NCBI GenBank assembly: GCA_900546275.1
Contig: URCH01000007.1
Coordinates: 1 to 49,845 of the forward strand
Direction: 5' to 3'
Length of the DNA stretch: 49,845 nucleotides
Source: an uncultured Mycoplasmatota bacterium
GTDB taxonomy: Bacteria; Bacillota_I; Bacilli_A; RF39; UBA660
Shown here: positions 1 to 8,075 of the stretch, one piece after another
Numbering within the stretch: position 1 is the first letter of the stretch
Layout: each line of letters opens with the position of its first letter
Notes under the pieces: generated by a model
Seen by the model: only the letters and a program-made list of their open reading frames with translations
What the model was told of the DNA's origin: nothing
The model's database searches: none
Program-made: the position numbers and the translations under genes

Positions 1-1582
1 ACGAATTTGCATAACTAACTGATGCATTTCCATTAATAGCGACAACTGGTTTTGTAGTATCAACTTTAAAAGTCTTAGAACATGTTGAAGTAACATTCAT
101 ATCTATTACACCAGTTTTAACAAATCCATAATATGTATTATTTCCGTCAGAAACATCTGTTATATTAATTAGTCCTGAATTATTTTTTGTTACACTATTA
201 TCATATACAGGACTATTAGTTTTAGATTGCCCAAAATAAATTCCACTTCCACCTGCAATAGATGTTTTAAATTGAACTTTTGGTGCAACTGTATAATATC
301 CATTTGTACCTAATGTACCACCAGTTAATAATATTTCACATGTTGGTTTAGTAGGATCAACATATGTAATAGCTTGATTTACAGCATATTTTAAGTTTGT
401 TCCATCATAAACTCTAGCTACTATTGTACCTTCAGTTGTAAAATTAACAACTTCTTCTAATGATGATGCTATATACCAGGTACCAGGTGTTAATTCTTGA
501 CCATTTCTAGTTGCAGTTCCATCAATTATATTAAATTCATATCTTGTGTAATTTGCAGGATAAGAAATTGTTACATTTTTATTAGTTTCCCATTTACCAG
601 GATTACTTACTATAAATGTTGGAGCCCCTATTTCAGAAGTTGTTGAATTAAGTGTTGATTGACTAGTCATTCCTACTCCATTAATACATTCTACTGAAAA
701 ATCATATGAAGTACTATCATTCAAATTTGAAAATGTATATTTATTACTAGTTCCGTTATCTATCCAATTACCATTTCCTAATTTAAATAAATACTTTGAA
801 ATACCTGATTCATTATCAGTACAAGTAGCTACAAGATCTATCTTATTTGTAGTTAATGTATTTTTATCATATCCAAGTGCAGCACTTGGAGCTGTATTAT
901 CAATATAACCTAAATTTAAAGTTGAACCATTTACATATTCATCCTTATTTTTAACACGAGCTATTAAGCTACCATTAGTTTTAAAAGTAATATTTTTTCT
1001 AAGTTCAGTTGTAGCAATCCACTTCTTAGCATCTTTCCAATCTTGTTCTGTATAGTTATACTCTTGACCGCCAATTTCTACTATTCCCTTAAATATAAAC
1101 TCATATTCATATTTACCATTTCCTTTTGGATAAATGATAGTCACGTTCTTACTTGTTGTCCATTTTGTAGGATCTTTTACTTCATATGTTGGTCCCATGG
1201 CTCCCAACATATTTTCATCTATTTCTTCAACATATGTATATTCATATTGTTGATAACCACTATTATATTCAACAAGTACATATCCATTCATTTTATTGCC
1301 TGTTTTTGGATTAATAATTTCTTTATCACTTAATTCACCAACAGCAATCAAATCTTTTACTGCAATATATTTCTTTTCCCCTTCTTTTGGGTAAAGTAAA
1401 TCATTTGAAATACCATATTTTTTTGCAGCATTTTCTATTGTTTCTACTTGTGTTTGATAAGCAGATTCTTTAGAAGTTGTAATTGAATCAATAACTTTTG
1501 GTACAATTATAACAGATATCAATCCCAAAACTACTAAAACTCCTAATAATTCTACTAACGTAAATCCTTTTTTTGAACTCAT
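1..1582 (-). CDS. Prepilin-like surface protein with Ig-like repeats (C-terminus outside window)
   Basis: The start is ATG at 1582-1580, behind a strong SD (AGGAGG); the frame stays open to the left edge, so about 527 residues are visible. The N-terminus is a class III/type IV prepilin signal: MSSKKGFTLVELLG followed by a long hydrophobic helix, with Glu at position +5 after the predicted G/F cleavage. The ectodomain alternates Ser/Thr/Asn-rich stretches with sentences resembling bacterial Ig-like modules (several DNTAPS/DPTKPT-type starts) and paired Cys. No pilus ATPase, PilC or prepilin peptidase lies in the window, so assembly must depend on genes elsewhere. It is probably a pseudopilin or adhesin exposed on the cell surface. 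The N-terminal class is firm; the function is inferred. Confidence 0.8.
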   Translation of the reverse strand, partial: MSSKKGFTLVELLGVLVVLGLISVIIVPKVIDSITTSKESAYQTQVETIENAAKKYGISNDLLYPKEGEKKYIAVKDLIAVGELSDKEIINPKTGNKMNGYVLVEYNSGYQQYEYTYVEEIDENMLGAMGPTYEVKDPTKWTTSKNVTIIYPKGNGKYEYEFIFKGIVEIGGQEYNYTEQDWKDAKKWIATTELRKNITFKTNGSLIARVKNKDEYVNGSTLNLGYIDNTAPSAALGYDKNTLTTNKIDLVATCTDNESGISKYLFKLGNGNWIDNGTSNKYTFSNLNDSTSYDFSVECINGVGMTSQSTLNSTTSEIGAPTFIVSNPGKWETNKNVTISYPANYTRYEFNIIDGTATRNGQELTPGTWYIASSLEEVVNFTTEGTIVARVYDGTNLKYAVNQAITYVDPTKPTCEILLTGGTLGTNGYYTVAPKVQFKTSIAGGSGIYFGQSKTNSPVYDNSVTKNNSGLINITDVSDGNNTYYGFVKTGVIDMNVTSTCSKTFKVDTTKPVVAINGNASVSYANS

Positions 1583-1632
1583 ATAAATCCTCCTACTATA
1601 TAACAAATATTTTTTACACTGTATTTACATTA

Positions 1633-1661
1633 ATAATACCACATTTTATACTTTTCGTAAA
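1633..1661 (-). promoter_or_regulatory. Sigma-A-type promoter of the prepilin-like gene
   Basis: On the minus strand TTTACG (1661-1656) and TATTAT (1638-1633) are separated by exactly 17 nt, about 50 nt upstream of the prepilin start codon. This is inferred from consensus match and spacing only. Confidence 0.5.
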
Positions 1662-1790
1662 TAAAAGCTTGCATTTTTTTTATAATTTAATATATATTTT
1701 TTTAAATACATTAAATTATTAATTTTCTGTTCATTTAATTCATTAAAATTGTAAAAAAAATAAGATATTAAAACCTTATTATAAAATTAA

Positions 1791-2021
1791 TTATTTATTA
1801 AAAAAATTTTTATTATTAAAATTACTACTATTAAATGATTTATTATTTAATTTGCAATTATTATTTATATGAGTTCTATTTTCATTAATTTTATTAAATA
1901 ACACATTTAATTTTTTATTTTCTCTTTCTTCTATTATTTGTTTTGGCTTTTTTCTAGAATAATTAAAAGTTGTATGCTTTTCAACAATTTTTGGAGTAGT
2001 ATTTTTTCTAAAAAAATCCAT
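1791..2021 (-). CDS. Small basic Asn-rich protein of unknown function
   Basis: A 76-residue frame starts 1 nt after the rnhB stop codon, with its SD (AAAGGA) inside the end of rnhB, so it is probably translated from the rnhB message. The first 45 residues are Lys/Arg/Glu-rich; the last 25 are almost all Asn, Phe, Ser and Lys. There is no signal peptide, membrane segment or recognisable domain. In many genomes a YraN-type nuclease follows rnhB, but this sequence does not resemble it. The gene is supported by its SD and tight spacing; the function is unknown. Confidence 0.5.
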   Translation of the reverse strand: MDFFRKNTTPKIVEKHTTFNYSRKKPKQIIEERENKKLNVLFNKINENRTHINNNCKLNNKSFNSSNFNNKNFFNK

Positions 2022-2022
2022 A

Positions 2023-2649
2023 TTATTTATTCCTTTCTATTAATTCTTTTACTGGTCCATAAGTTTTTCTATACCCTTCAATTAAACCATATTTATTAAT
2101 TGCTTCAATATGTTTTTTAGTTGGATATCCTTTATGAGAGCCAAACTTATACTGTGGATATTTTTTATCAAGTTCATACATCATATTATCTCTTGTTACT
2201 TTAGCAATTACACTTGCAGCAGATATTGTTATACTCTTTAAATCACCTTTAACTATTGAAAGACTTGGAATATCAAGTTCTAAAGGCATTGCATCTGTAA
2301 GTATATAATCAACATTTATTTTTTTCCTTATGTCCTCGATTGCAAGTAACATAGCTTTTTTACTAGCTTGATATATATTAATTTCATCTATTTCTTCTGG
2401 ACCTACTACACCAATCGAATAAGCAAGTGCATTTTGTTTTATATATTCACAAAATTCATTTCTTTTTTTCTCAGACAACTTTTTAGAATCTGTAAGACCT
2501 TCTAACTTAAAATTGTGAGGTAACACTACACATGCTGTAACAACAGGTCCAATAAGTGGTCCCCTTCCTACTTCATCTACACCAGCTATATTATTAAACC
2601 CCATATTCCAATATTTTTTTTCATATTCATAATTATCTATATTTTCCAT
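2023..2649 (-). CDS. rnhB: Ribonuclease HII
   Basis: RNase HII removes RNA primers and single ribonucleotides embedded in DNA, using two-metal chemistry in the cytoplasm. The 208-residue protein has the family signature GVDEVGRGPLIGPVV near residue 23 (Asp and Glu of the DEVGRG motif are catalytic), a later LTDA motif (third Asp), ITISAASVIAKVTRD, and the C-terminal GSHKGYPTKKH block. Length and motif order are normal. The start is ATG at 2649; no SD precedes it. A TATAAT hexamer ends only 6 nt before the ATG, so transcription could begin at the start codon. A leuS terminator lies just upstream. Confidence 0.95.
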   Translation of the reverse strand: MENIDNYEYEKKYWNMGFNNIAGVDEVGRGPLIGPVVTACVVLPHNFKLEGLTDSKKLSEKKRNEFCEYIKQNALAYSIGVVGPEEIDEINIYQASKKAMLLAIEDIRKKINVDYILTDAMPLELDIPSLSIVKGDLKSITISAASVIAKVTRDNMMYELDKKYPQYKFGSHKGYPTKKHIEAINKYGLIEGYRKTYGPVKELIERNK

Positions 2650-2655
2650 AATTTA

Positions 2656-2661
2656 ATTATA
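2656..2661 (-). promoter_or_regulatory. -10 element directly before rnhB (possible leaderless transcript)
   Basis: A perfect TATAAT on the minus strand ends 6 nt before the rnhB ATG, and there is no SD between them. The -35 region is weak. If used, the transcript would start at or within a nucleotide or two of the start codon. Confidence 0.35.
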
Positions 2662-2665
2662 CAAC

Positions 2666-2700
2666 AAAAAAATGTAGAAAAGAAACATTATCTACATTTT
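2666..2700 (-). terminator. Rho-independent terminator of leuS
   Basis: On the minus strand a 9-bp stem AAAATGTAG/CTACATTTT is followed by a run of T. The leuS stop codon TAG is part of the upstream arm. Confidence 0.8.
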
Positions 2701-5088
2701 TACAACTATATTTACAAGTTTTTTAGGAATTACTATTACTTTTACTATCTCTTTACCACAAATATATTTTTTAACATTTTCAAGATTAAGAGCTAAAGAT
2801 TTCATATCTTCTTCAGAAGTATTTATATCAGTAACAATTTTCCCTCTTAGTTTTCCATTAACCTGAACTACTAATTCATATTCTTCTTCTTTTGTTTTAT
2901 CTACATCATAAGTAGGCCATGATTCATATGTAATTGTATTATTATGCCCTAAATATTGCCACATTTCTTCAGTAACATGTGGACATATAGGATTTAAAAG
3001 TTTTACAAATCCTTCTGCCATATATTTTGGCAAAACATCTTCTTTATAAACTGCATTTACAAAAATCATCATAGCGCTTATTGCAGTATTAAAATTTAAT
3101 GATTCATAATCTTCAGTTACTTTTTTTACAGTTTGATTATATATTTTTTCTAAATTGTTATTTTCAACATCTTTTACTTTGTTTTCTTCAACAATCATTC
3201 TATACACTCTATCAATAAATTTTCTAGAGCCTTCTATTCCATTATTATCCCAAGGTTTATCAGCTTGTAATGGTCCCATAAACATTTCATATAATCTTAA
3301 TGAATCCGCACCATAATCACGTGCTATATCATTTGGATCAACTACATATTCTGGAAATCTTTTACCCATTTTAATACCATTAGAACCTAAAATCATTCCT
3401 TGATGAACAAGTTTTTTAAATGGTTCTTTAACACTGACAATACCTTTATCATATAAATAATTATTCCACATTCTAGAATACAATAAATGTCCAACTGCAT
3501 GTTCTGGTCCACCAACATATAAATCAACTGGCATCCAGTGTTCAATTAATTTTGGATCAGCTAATTGTTTATCGTTTTTAGGATCAATATATCTTAAAAA
3601 ATACCAACTAGATCCTGCTGAACCCGGCATTGTTGAAGTTTCTCTTTTCCCTTTTTTTCCATTTACTTCAACATTAACCCATTCTGGTTTATTTTCAAGT
3701 GGAGCTTTACCATTTTTTCCTTTATAATCTTCTAATTCTGGTAATATAAGTGGTAACTCATCATCAGATAAAGCAACTATACTACCATCTTCAAAATTAA
3801 TAATAGGAATTGGTTCTCCCCAATATCTTTGACGAGCAAAAATCCAATCTCTTAATTTATAATTGATTTTTTTAGAACCTAACTTATTTTCTTCCAACCA
3901 ACTTATCATTTTATTTATTGCATCTTCTTTGTTAAGTCCATTTAAAAATTCTGAATTAATATGTACTCCATCACCAGTATATGCACTTTCACAAGAAGAA
4001 CCACCTTCAATAACTGAAATTATTTCAATTCCAAATTTTTTAGCAAATTCAAAATCTCTTTCATCATGAGCAGGAACTGCCATAATAGCACCTGTTCCAT
4101 ATGTAGATAAAACATAATCCGAAATCCATATTGGTATTTCTTTATTATTTACAGGGTTAATAGCAAATGCACCAGTAAATACACCTGTTTTATTTTTATT
4201 TAACTCTGTTCTTTCCATTTCTGACTTAGTCATACATTCTTTTTTATAATCATCAACTTTTTCTTTTTGCTCTTTTGTTGTTATTAAATCTACAATTTTA
4301 TGTTCAGGCGCTAAAACACAATACGTAGCTCCAAATAATGTATCCGGTCTAGTAGTAAATACAACAAATTTTTCATTACTATCTTTTACCTTAAATTCTA
4401 CTTGTGCTCCTACTGATTTACCAATCCAGTTTCTTTGAATTTCTTTTGTTGATTCAGGCCAATCTAATTCATCTAAATTTTCTAAAAGTCTTTCTGCATA
4501 TGCTGGAATATCAATTACCCATTGTTTCATATTTTTTCTAACAACTGGATAACCTCCTCTTTCACTTTTTCCATTAATAACTTCATCATTAGCTAAAACT
4601 GTTCCAAGCTCTTCACACCAGTTAACAGGCATGTCGATTTTTTTAGCTAATCCATCTTCATATAATTGTTTAAAAATCCATTGTGTCCACTTATAAAAAG
4701 ATGGTTCACAAGTAGATATTTCTCTATCCCAATCATAAGAAAAACCAAGTATCTCTAATTGATTTTTAAATGTAGCTATATTTTTCTTTGTAAACCCATC
4801 TGGATGATTTCCTGTTTTTATTGCATATTGTTCAGCTGGTAATCCAAATGAATCAAATCCCATAGGATGAAGTACGTTATATCCTTGCATTCTTTTCATT
4901 CTTGCAATTATATCTGTTGCAGTATAACCTTCTGGATGTCCTGCATGCAAACCTACTCCTGATGGATATGGAAACATATCAAGTGCATAATATTTAGGTT
5001 TACTAAAATCATAGCAATCCGTTTTAAAAGTTTTATTTTCTTTCCAATATTTTTGCCACTTTTTTTCTACTTGTGTAAAATCATACAT
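2692..5088 (-). CDS. leuS: Leucyl-tRNA synthetase
   Basis: This class I synthetase charges tRNA-Leu in the cytoplasm. At 798 residues it has normal bacterial length. Seen in order: the HIGH-type motif HAGH at 48-51 within PYPSGVGLHAGHPEGYTATD; the CP1 editing domain with TTRPDTLFGA and GTGAIMAVPAHDERD; the GSAGSSWYFLRY leucine-specific block; a KMGKR sequence at 573-577 where KMSKS is usual; and a C-terminal anticodon-binding domain ending in VNGKLRGK. The start at 5088 overlaps the preceding membrane-protein gene by 8 nt, so the two are cotranscribed. The operon lies behind a T-box leader that senses uncharged tRNA-Leu. Confidence 0.97.
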   Translation of the reverse strand: MYDFTQVEKKWQKYWKENKTFKTDCYDFSKPKYYALDMFPYPSGVGLHAGHPEGYTATDIIARMKRMQGYNVLHPMGFDSFGLPAEQYAIKTGNHPDGFTKKNIATFKNQLEILGFSYDWDREISTCEPSFYKWTQWIFKQLYEDGLAKKIDMPVNWCEELGTVLANDEVINGKSERGGYPVVRKNMKQWVIDIPAYAERLLENLDELDWPESTKEIQRNWIGKSVGAQVEFKVKDSNEKFVVFTTRPDTLFGATYCVLAPEHKIVDLITTKEQKEKVDDYKKECMTKSEMERTELNKNKTGVFTGAFAINPVNNKEIPIWISDYVLSTYGTGAIMAVPAHDERDFEFAKKFGIEIISVIEGGSSCESAYTGDGVHINSEFLNGLNKEDAINKMISWLEENKLGSKKINYKLRDWIFARQRYWGEPIPIINFEDGSIVALSDDELPLILPELEDYKGKNGKAPLENKPEWVNVEVNGKKGKRETSTMPGSAGSSWYFLRYIDPKNDKQLADPKLIEHWMPVDLYVGGPEHAVGHLLYSRMWNNYLYDKGIVSVKEPFKKLVHQGMILGSNGIKMGKRFPEYVVDPNDIARDYGADSLRLYEMFMGPLQADKPWDNNGIEGSRKFIDRVYRMIVEENKVKDVENNNLEKIYNQTVKKVTEDYESLNFNTAISAMMIFVNAVYKEDVLPKYMAEGFVKLLNPICPHVTEEMWQYLGHNNTITYESWPTYDVDKTKEEEYELVVQVNGKLRGKIVTDINTSEEDMKSLALNLENVKKYICGKEIVKVIVIPKKLVNIVVKM

Positions 5089-5434
5089 TTTTATTTCCTT
5101 CTTTCTTTTTATAAATATTACCTATTATTGAATATGATATAAATGTTAGCGGTAATAAAACAATCAAACAAATCAATAATTTCAAATAATAATTTGTAGT
5201 TATTTCAGTTATAACTAAAGTTATCGCTATAACTCCTGAATTAGCTAAAGCTATTGCATTTGCAAATGGCTTAGGATTAATTTTTTTTGTATTTAATTTA
5301 TACTTGCTAATAAAATACTTAGCTTGATTAGTTTCAAAAAAGTTTTTCATTTTTTTCTTATTAAATATAACCATTATTAAATATAAAACATATATAAATA
5401 AGAAACAACCCAACCCTAAATATAAAGATTTCAT
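5081..5434 (-). CDS. Small membrane protein, first gene of the leuS T-box operon
   Basis: The 117-residue protein starts 6 nt after a perfect GGAGG at 5445-5441 and overlaps leuS by 8 nt. It has three predicted membrane helices: about residues 3-23, a hydrophobic Ala/Val/Ile stretch near 60-78, and 84-106. The loops and the C-terminal tail are Lys-rich. No enzymatic motif or known family is recognised. Being the promoter-proximal gene under leucine T-box control suggests a role linked to leucine or branched-chain amino-acid supply, but this is inference from position. Confidence 0.7.
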   Translation of the reverse strand: MKSLYLGLGCFLFIYVLYLIMVIFNKKKMKNFFETNQAKYFISKYKLNTKKINPKPFANAIALANSGVIAITLVITEITTNYYLKLLICLIVLLPLTFISYSIIGNIYKKKEGNKNV

Positions 5435-5445
5435 AAAACACCTCC

Positions 5446-5656
5446 AAAAAAAATATTATAAATTTAAGGACGCTTATAGCGCGGTACCACCTTAATTCAT
5501 AATATTTTATGCTCTTTATTTTTTAACGCAAATATGCGGCTATTTAAGCAACTCCAAAAGCAAGTTCACATAATTTCTTTTAAAGTTTTCACCAATCACT
5601 TTTTCTCTATGAAAAGAAATTATATTACTACTCTTTTATCAACGTTTTTGAAAACT
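5446..5656 (-). promoter_or_regulatory. T-box leader for leuS (leucine specifier CUU)
   Basis: The T-box sequence ggtggtaccgcg lies on the minus strand at 5491-5480, flanked by the AAGG...TCCTT antiterminator arms. Upstream is a Stem I region with the GTGAA of the specifier loop followed by CTT (5564-5562), a Leu codon, matching the downstream leuS. A small GCCGCA...TGCG hairpin corresponds to Stem III. The antiterminator is extended by a perfect AATATTAT/ATAATATT pairing and is followed by eight T, then directly by the GGAGG SD. The specifier assignment comes from motif position and should be confirmed by folding. Confidence 0.88.
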
Positions 5657-5662
5657 AAGTAC

Positions 5663-5691
5663 ATTATATTATATTTGTTCAACATATTCAA
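5663..5691 (-). promoter_or_regulatory. Sigma-A promoter of the leuS T-box operon
   Basis: TTGAAT (5691-5686) and TATAAT (5668-5663) are 17 nt apart on the minus strand, placing transcription start near 5656 at the beginning of the T-box leader. The promoter overlaps the last codons of the upstream glycosidase gene. Confidence 0.75.
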
Positions 5692-8065
5692 GCAATTTCA
5701 AGAATAATTGTATAAATTTTTTATCTATACCAATACGTGATAGTTTTCTAATAGCAATTCTTTTTTTCTTTATTGTTAAATTTCCAAATAAAATTTCATC
5801 TATTTTATCTTTTTTTACTGTTTCTATTGGTAGGTCTGAAACAATTTCTTCAATGTCATCGTTCATTATTCTTATAGGGTCTGCCTCTATATCTTTTCCT
5901 TTACAATTAATAGTTAATTGTTTACCAATTGTTACAACATTTTTTATTTCAACTATAAAATCATCATTTTCAGTATATGAATTATAATTAATTTTATCTT
6001 TATCTAAATATACTATAACGTCATCTGCTTTTTTAGTATTTCTAAATCTAATTTTATAATTTCTAAATTCAGGAATTATTCCACTTTTTCCTTCTAAAGC
6101 ACGAATAATAAGTGTATAGTTGTTTGGCATATAATTATAATCAATCATTGTCATTAAATAATAATCTTTTTTATATAAATTACTTACACCATCATCTTCA
6201 TAAAGTTTATATGTATTTGATTTTCCAGGAAATATATGTATTTCCATATCTGTTGGTGGGTTTGTATCATTAATGTTTTTATTAGTACCAAGTGGGATAA
6301 TTGCGCCCTGTCTTGCGAAAACAGGATAATCATTATCTTTAAAAAATGAAACATATTTTTTATTTCCAACAAATTTTTTACCAGTCACAAAATCGTACCA
6401 AATTCCATGTGGAATAAAGAACTTATGAATAACCCTATTCATTATATAATCCTTTGATGTTGTAATTGGTGATATAAATAATTGACTACCAAAATAATAC
6501 TCTGTTTTATATAACGGATCATCATACATATTTGGAGTACTATAGTATAAAGGAGTTATTAAAGGAATTCCAAATTTCGAATTTGAATAAGCCTCACTAT
6601 ATAAATATGGGATTAATTTATGACGAAGTTGTAAATAATCTTTAGTGATTTGATAAGCTTTTATTCCCCAACGCCAAGGTTCTCTTTTATAATATTTACT
6701 TGAATCAGCCCCAAATTTTAATATTGGGCTAAAAGTACCTAACTGAACATATCTAATGTAAAGTTCATTATCTTCTATTCCTTCATAATACCCCCCTATA
6801 TCATGACTCCACCAAGAAACACCAATATTTGTAGAATTTATATTATGAAAAGCAATAGCTTTTAATGTATTCCAACTAACTTTTGTTTTTCCTGAATATA
6901 AAACAGGATATCTATGTGATGCGACTAAAGTGTTTGGAGCAAGTAAAAGTGGTCTTCTTCTATAATCTCGCATCATATCATAAAATTGGTAATGTTTTAA
7001 TGTATTTAAAGATTTTAAATTTTTCTTGTCAAAATAATCTAACCAATAAAAATCAACACCATAACTATCTAATTTATGAATTATTAATTTCAAATAAACA
7101 TCTAAATACCTTGGGTTTAAAACATCAAAAGGTATTTTACCATTCTTATCTTCTGGTAAATATCTTTTTAATTCTTCATAATTTTCTTCTATTGGATAAA
7201 ATCCATTAAATGGATTTATACTTAAACCCATTCTAATTCCCATTGAATGTAAATAATCTATTGTTGATCTAAAATTCTCAAATTTTGTTTTATCAGCTGT
7301 AAAACCAGAATTAATATCTTTATTTGGATTTAAATGCCAATCTTTATTAAGAACAACTATTGAAAGTGGAATTTCGTTATCATAAAATTTATTTATCAGT
7401 TTTCTTAATTCAGTATCATTATATCCATAATTTCTATACCACCAATTACCAAGTGCATATCGTGGTATTAGGTTTGGAAATCCAGTCAATTTATAATAAT
7501 CAACTAGGCAAGAAGTAAAATCTTTTCCATAAGCAAATAAATATAAATCTATTTCTTGTTGCTCTCTTGGTATTAATACACCTTCATCATCATAAACATT
7601 TGATTTTGAATCATCTATTGTTGTAAATCCATCTAAAGAATATAAACTTTTTTTTAATTTACCATTTTCAGATACCAGTTCGGTAGTAGGAGAACCATAG
7701 TTTCTAATTTCAGGCATTCCAAAAAACCATGTTTTGTTTGTGCCTAAAATATCGACTTTTAGCATTGGATCCGAAAACATTTTATTTGAAGTAAAAGGGC
7801 TTTCTAATTTATAAACAAGTTTAAAATAACGTGTTGATATATATATGGTGTTATCCATAGTAACCTTTTCAAAATTAACTTTATCTAAATTTCTATTGAT
7901 TACCGTTTCTGTTGCTCTATCCTCAAAAATACCATTTTCATTATATTCAAACCTTATTAGTAATTCTGATAATATTGTAATTCTAAATTTTTGACCTTTT
8001 ATAATGTTTTCATCTTTAGCTTTAGAATTAATATTAAGTTTAAATTGTTCCCCTATTTTATACAT
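5669..8065 (-). CDS. Glycoside hydrolase family 31 (alpha-glucosidase/alpha-xylosidase type)
   Basis: GH31 enzymes hydrolyse alpha-glycosidic bonds with retention of configuration. The 798-residue protein has an N-terminal beta-sandwich (about 1-190) and a TIM barrel from about 195. The nucleophile motif WLDYFD is at 341-346 (Asp343) and the acid/base motif WWSHDIGG at 418-425 (Asp422), followed by FSPILKFGADSSKYYKREPW, then C-terminal beta domains (DUF5110-like). An extra helical tail of about 70 residues has no clear family. There is no signal peptide, so it acts in the cytoplasm on imported sugars. It starts 10 nt after the pyruvate kinase stop with SD AGGGTGAT, so the two form an operon. 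Substrate cannot be told from sequence. Confidence 0.9.
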   Translation of the reverse strand: MYKIGEQFKLNINSKAKDENIIKGQKFRITILSELLIRFEYNENGIFEDRATETVINRNLDKVNFEKVTMDNTIYISTRYFKLVYKLESPFTSNKMFSDPMLKVDILGTNKTWFFGMPEIRNYGSPTTELVSENGKLKKSLYSLDGFTTIDDSKSNVYDDEGVLIPREQQEIDLYLFAYGKDFTSCLVDYYKLTGFPNLIPRYALGNWWYRNYGYNDTELRKLINKFYDNEIPLSIVVLNKDWHLNPNKDINSGFTADKTKFENFRSTIDYLHSMGIRMGLSINPFNGFYPIEENYEELKRYLPEDKNGKIPFDVLNPRYLDVYLKLIIHKLDSYGVDFYWLDYFDKKNLKSLNTLKHYQFYDMMRDYRRRPLLLAPNTLVASHRYPVLYSGKTKVSWNTLKAIAFHNINSTNIGVSWWSHDIGGYYEGIEDNELYIRYVQLGTFSPILKFGADSSKYYKREPWRWGIKAYQITKDYLQLRHKLIPYLYSEAYSNSKFGIPLITPLYYSTPNMYDDPLYKTEYYFGSQLFISPITTSKDYIMNRVIHKFFIPHGIWYDFVTGKKFVGNKKYVSFFKDNDYPVFARQGAIIPLGTNKNINDTNPPTDMEIHIFPGKSNTYKLYEDDGVSNLYKKDYYLMTMIDYNYMPNNYTLIIRALEGKSGIIPEFRNYKIRFRNTKKADDVIVYLDKDKINYNSYTENDDFIVEIKNVVTIGKQLTINCKGKDIEADPIRIMNDDIEEIVSDLPIETVKKDKIDEILFGNLTIKKKRIAIRKLSRIGIDKKFIQLFLKLLEYVEQI

Positions 8066-8075
8066 TTTATCACCC

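Noticed and set aside
1043..1333. Plus-strand frame of 96 codons
   Set aside because: Lies wholly opposite the prepilin coding sequence, has no SD, and is a shadow of that gene.
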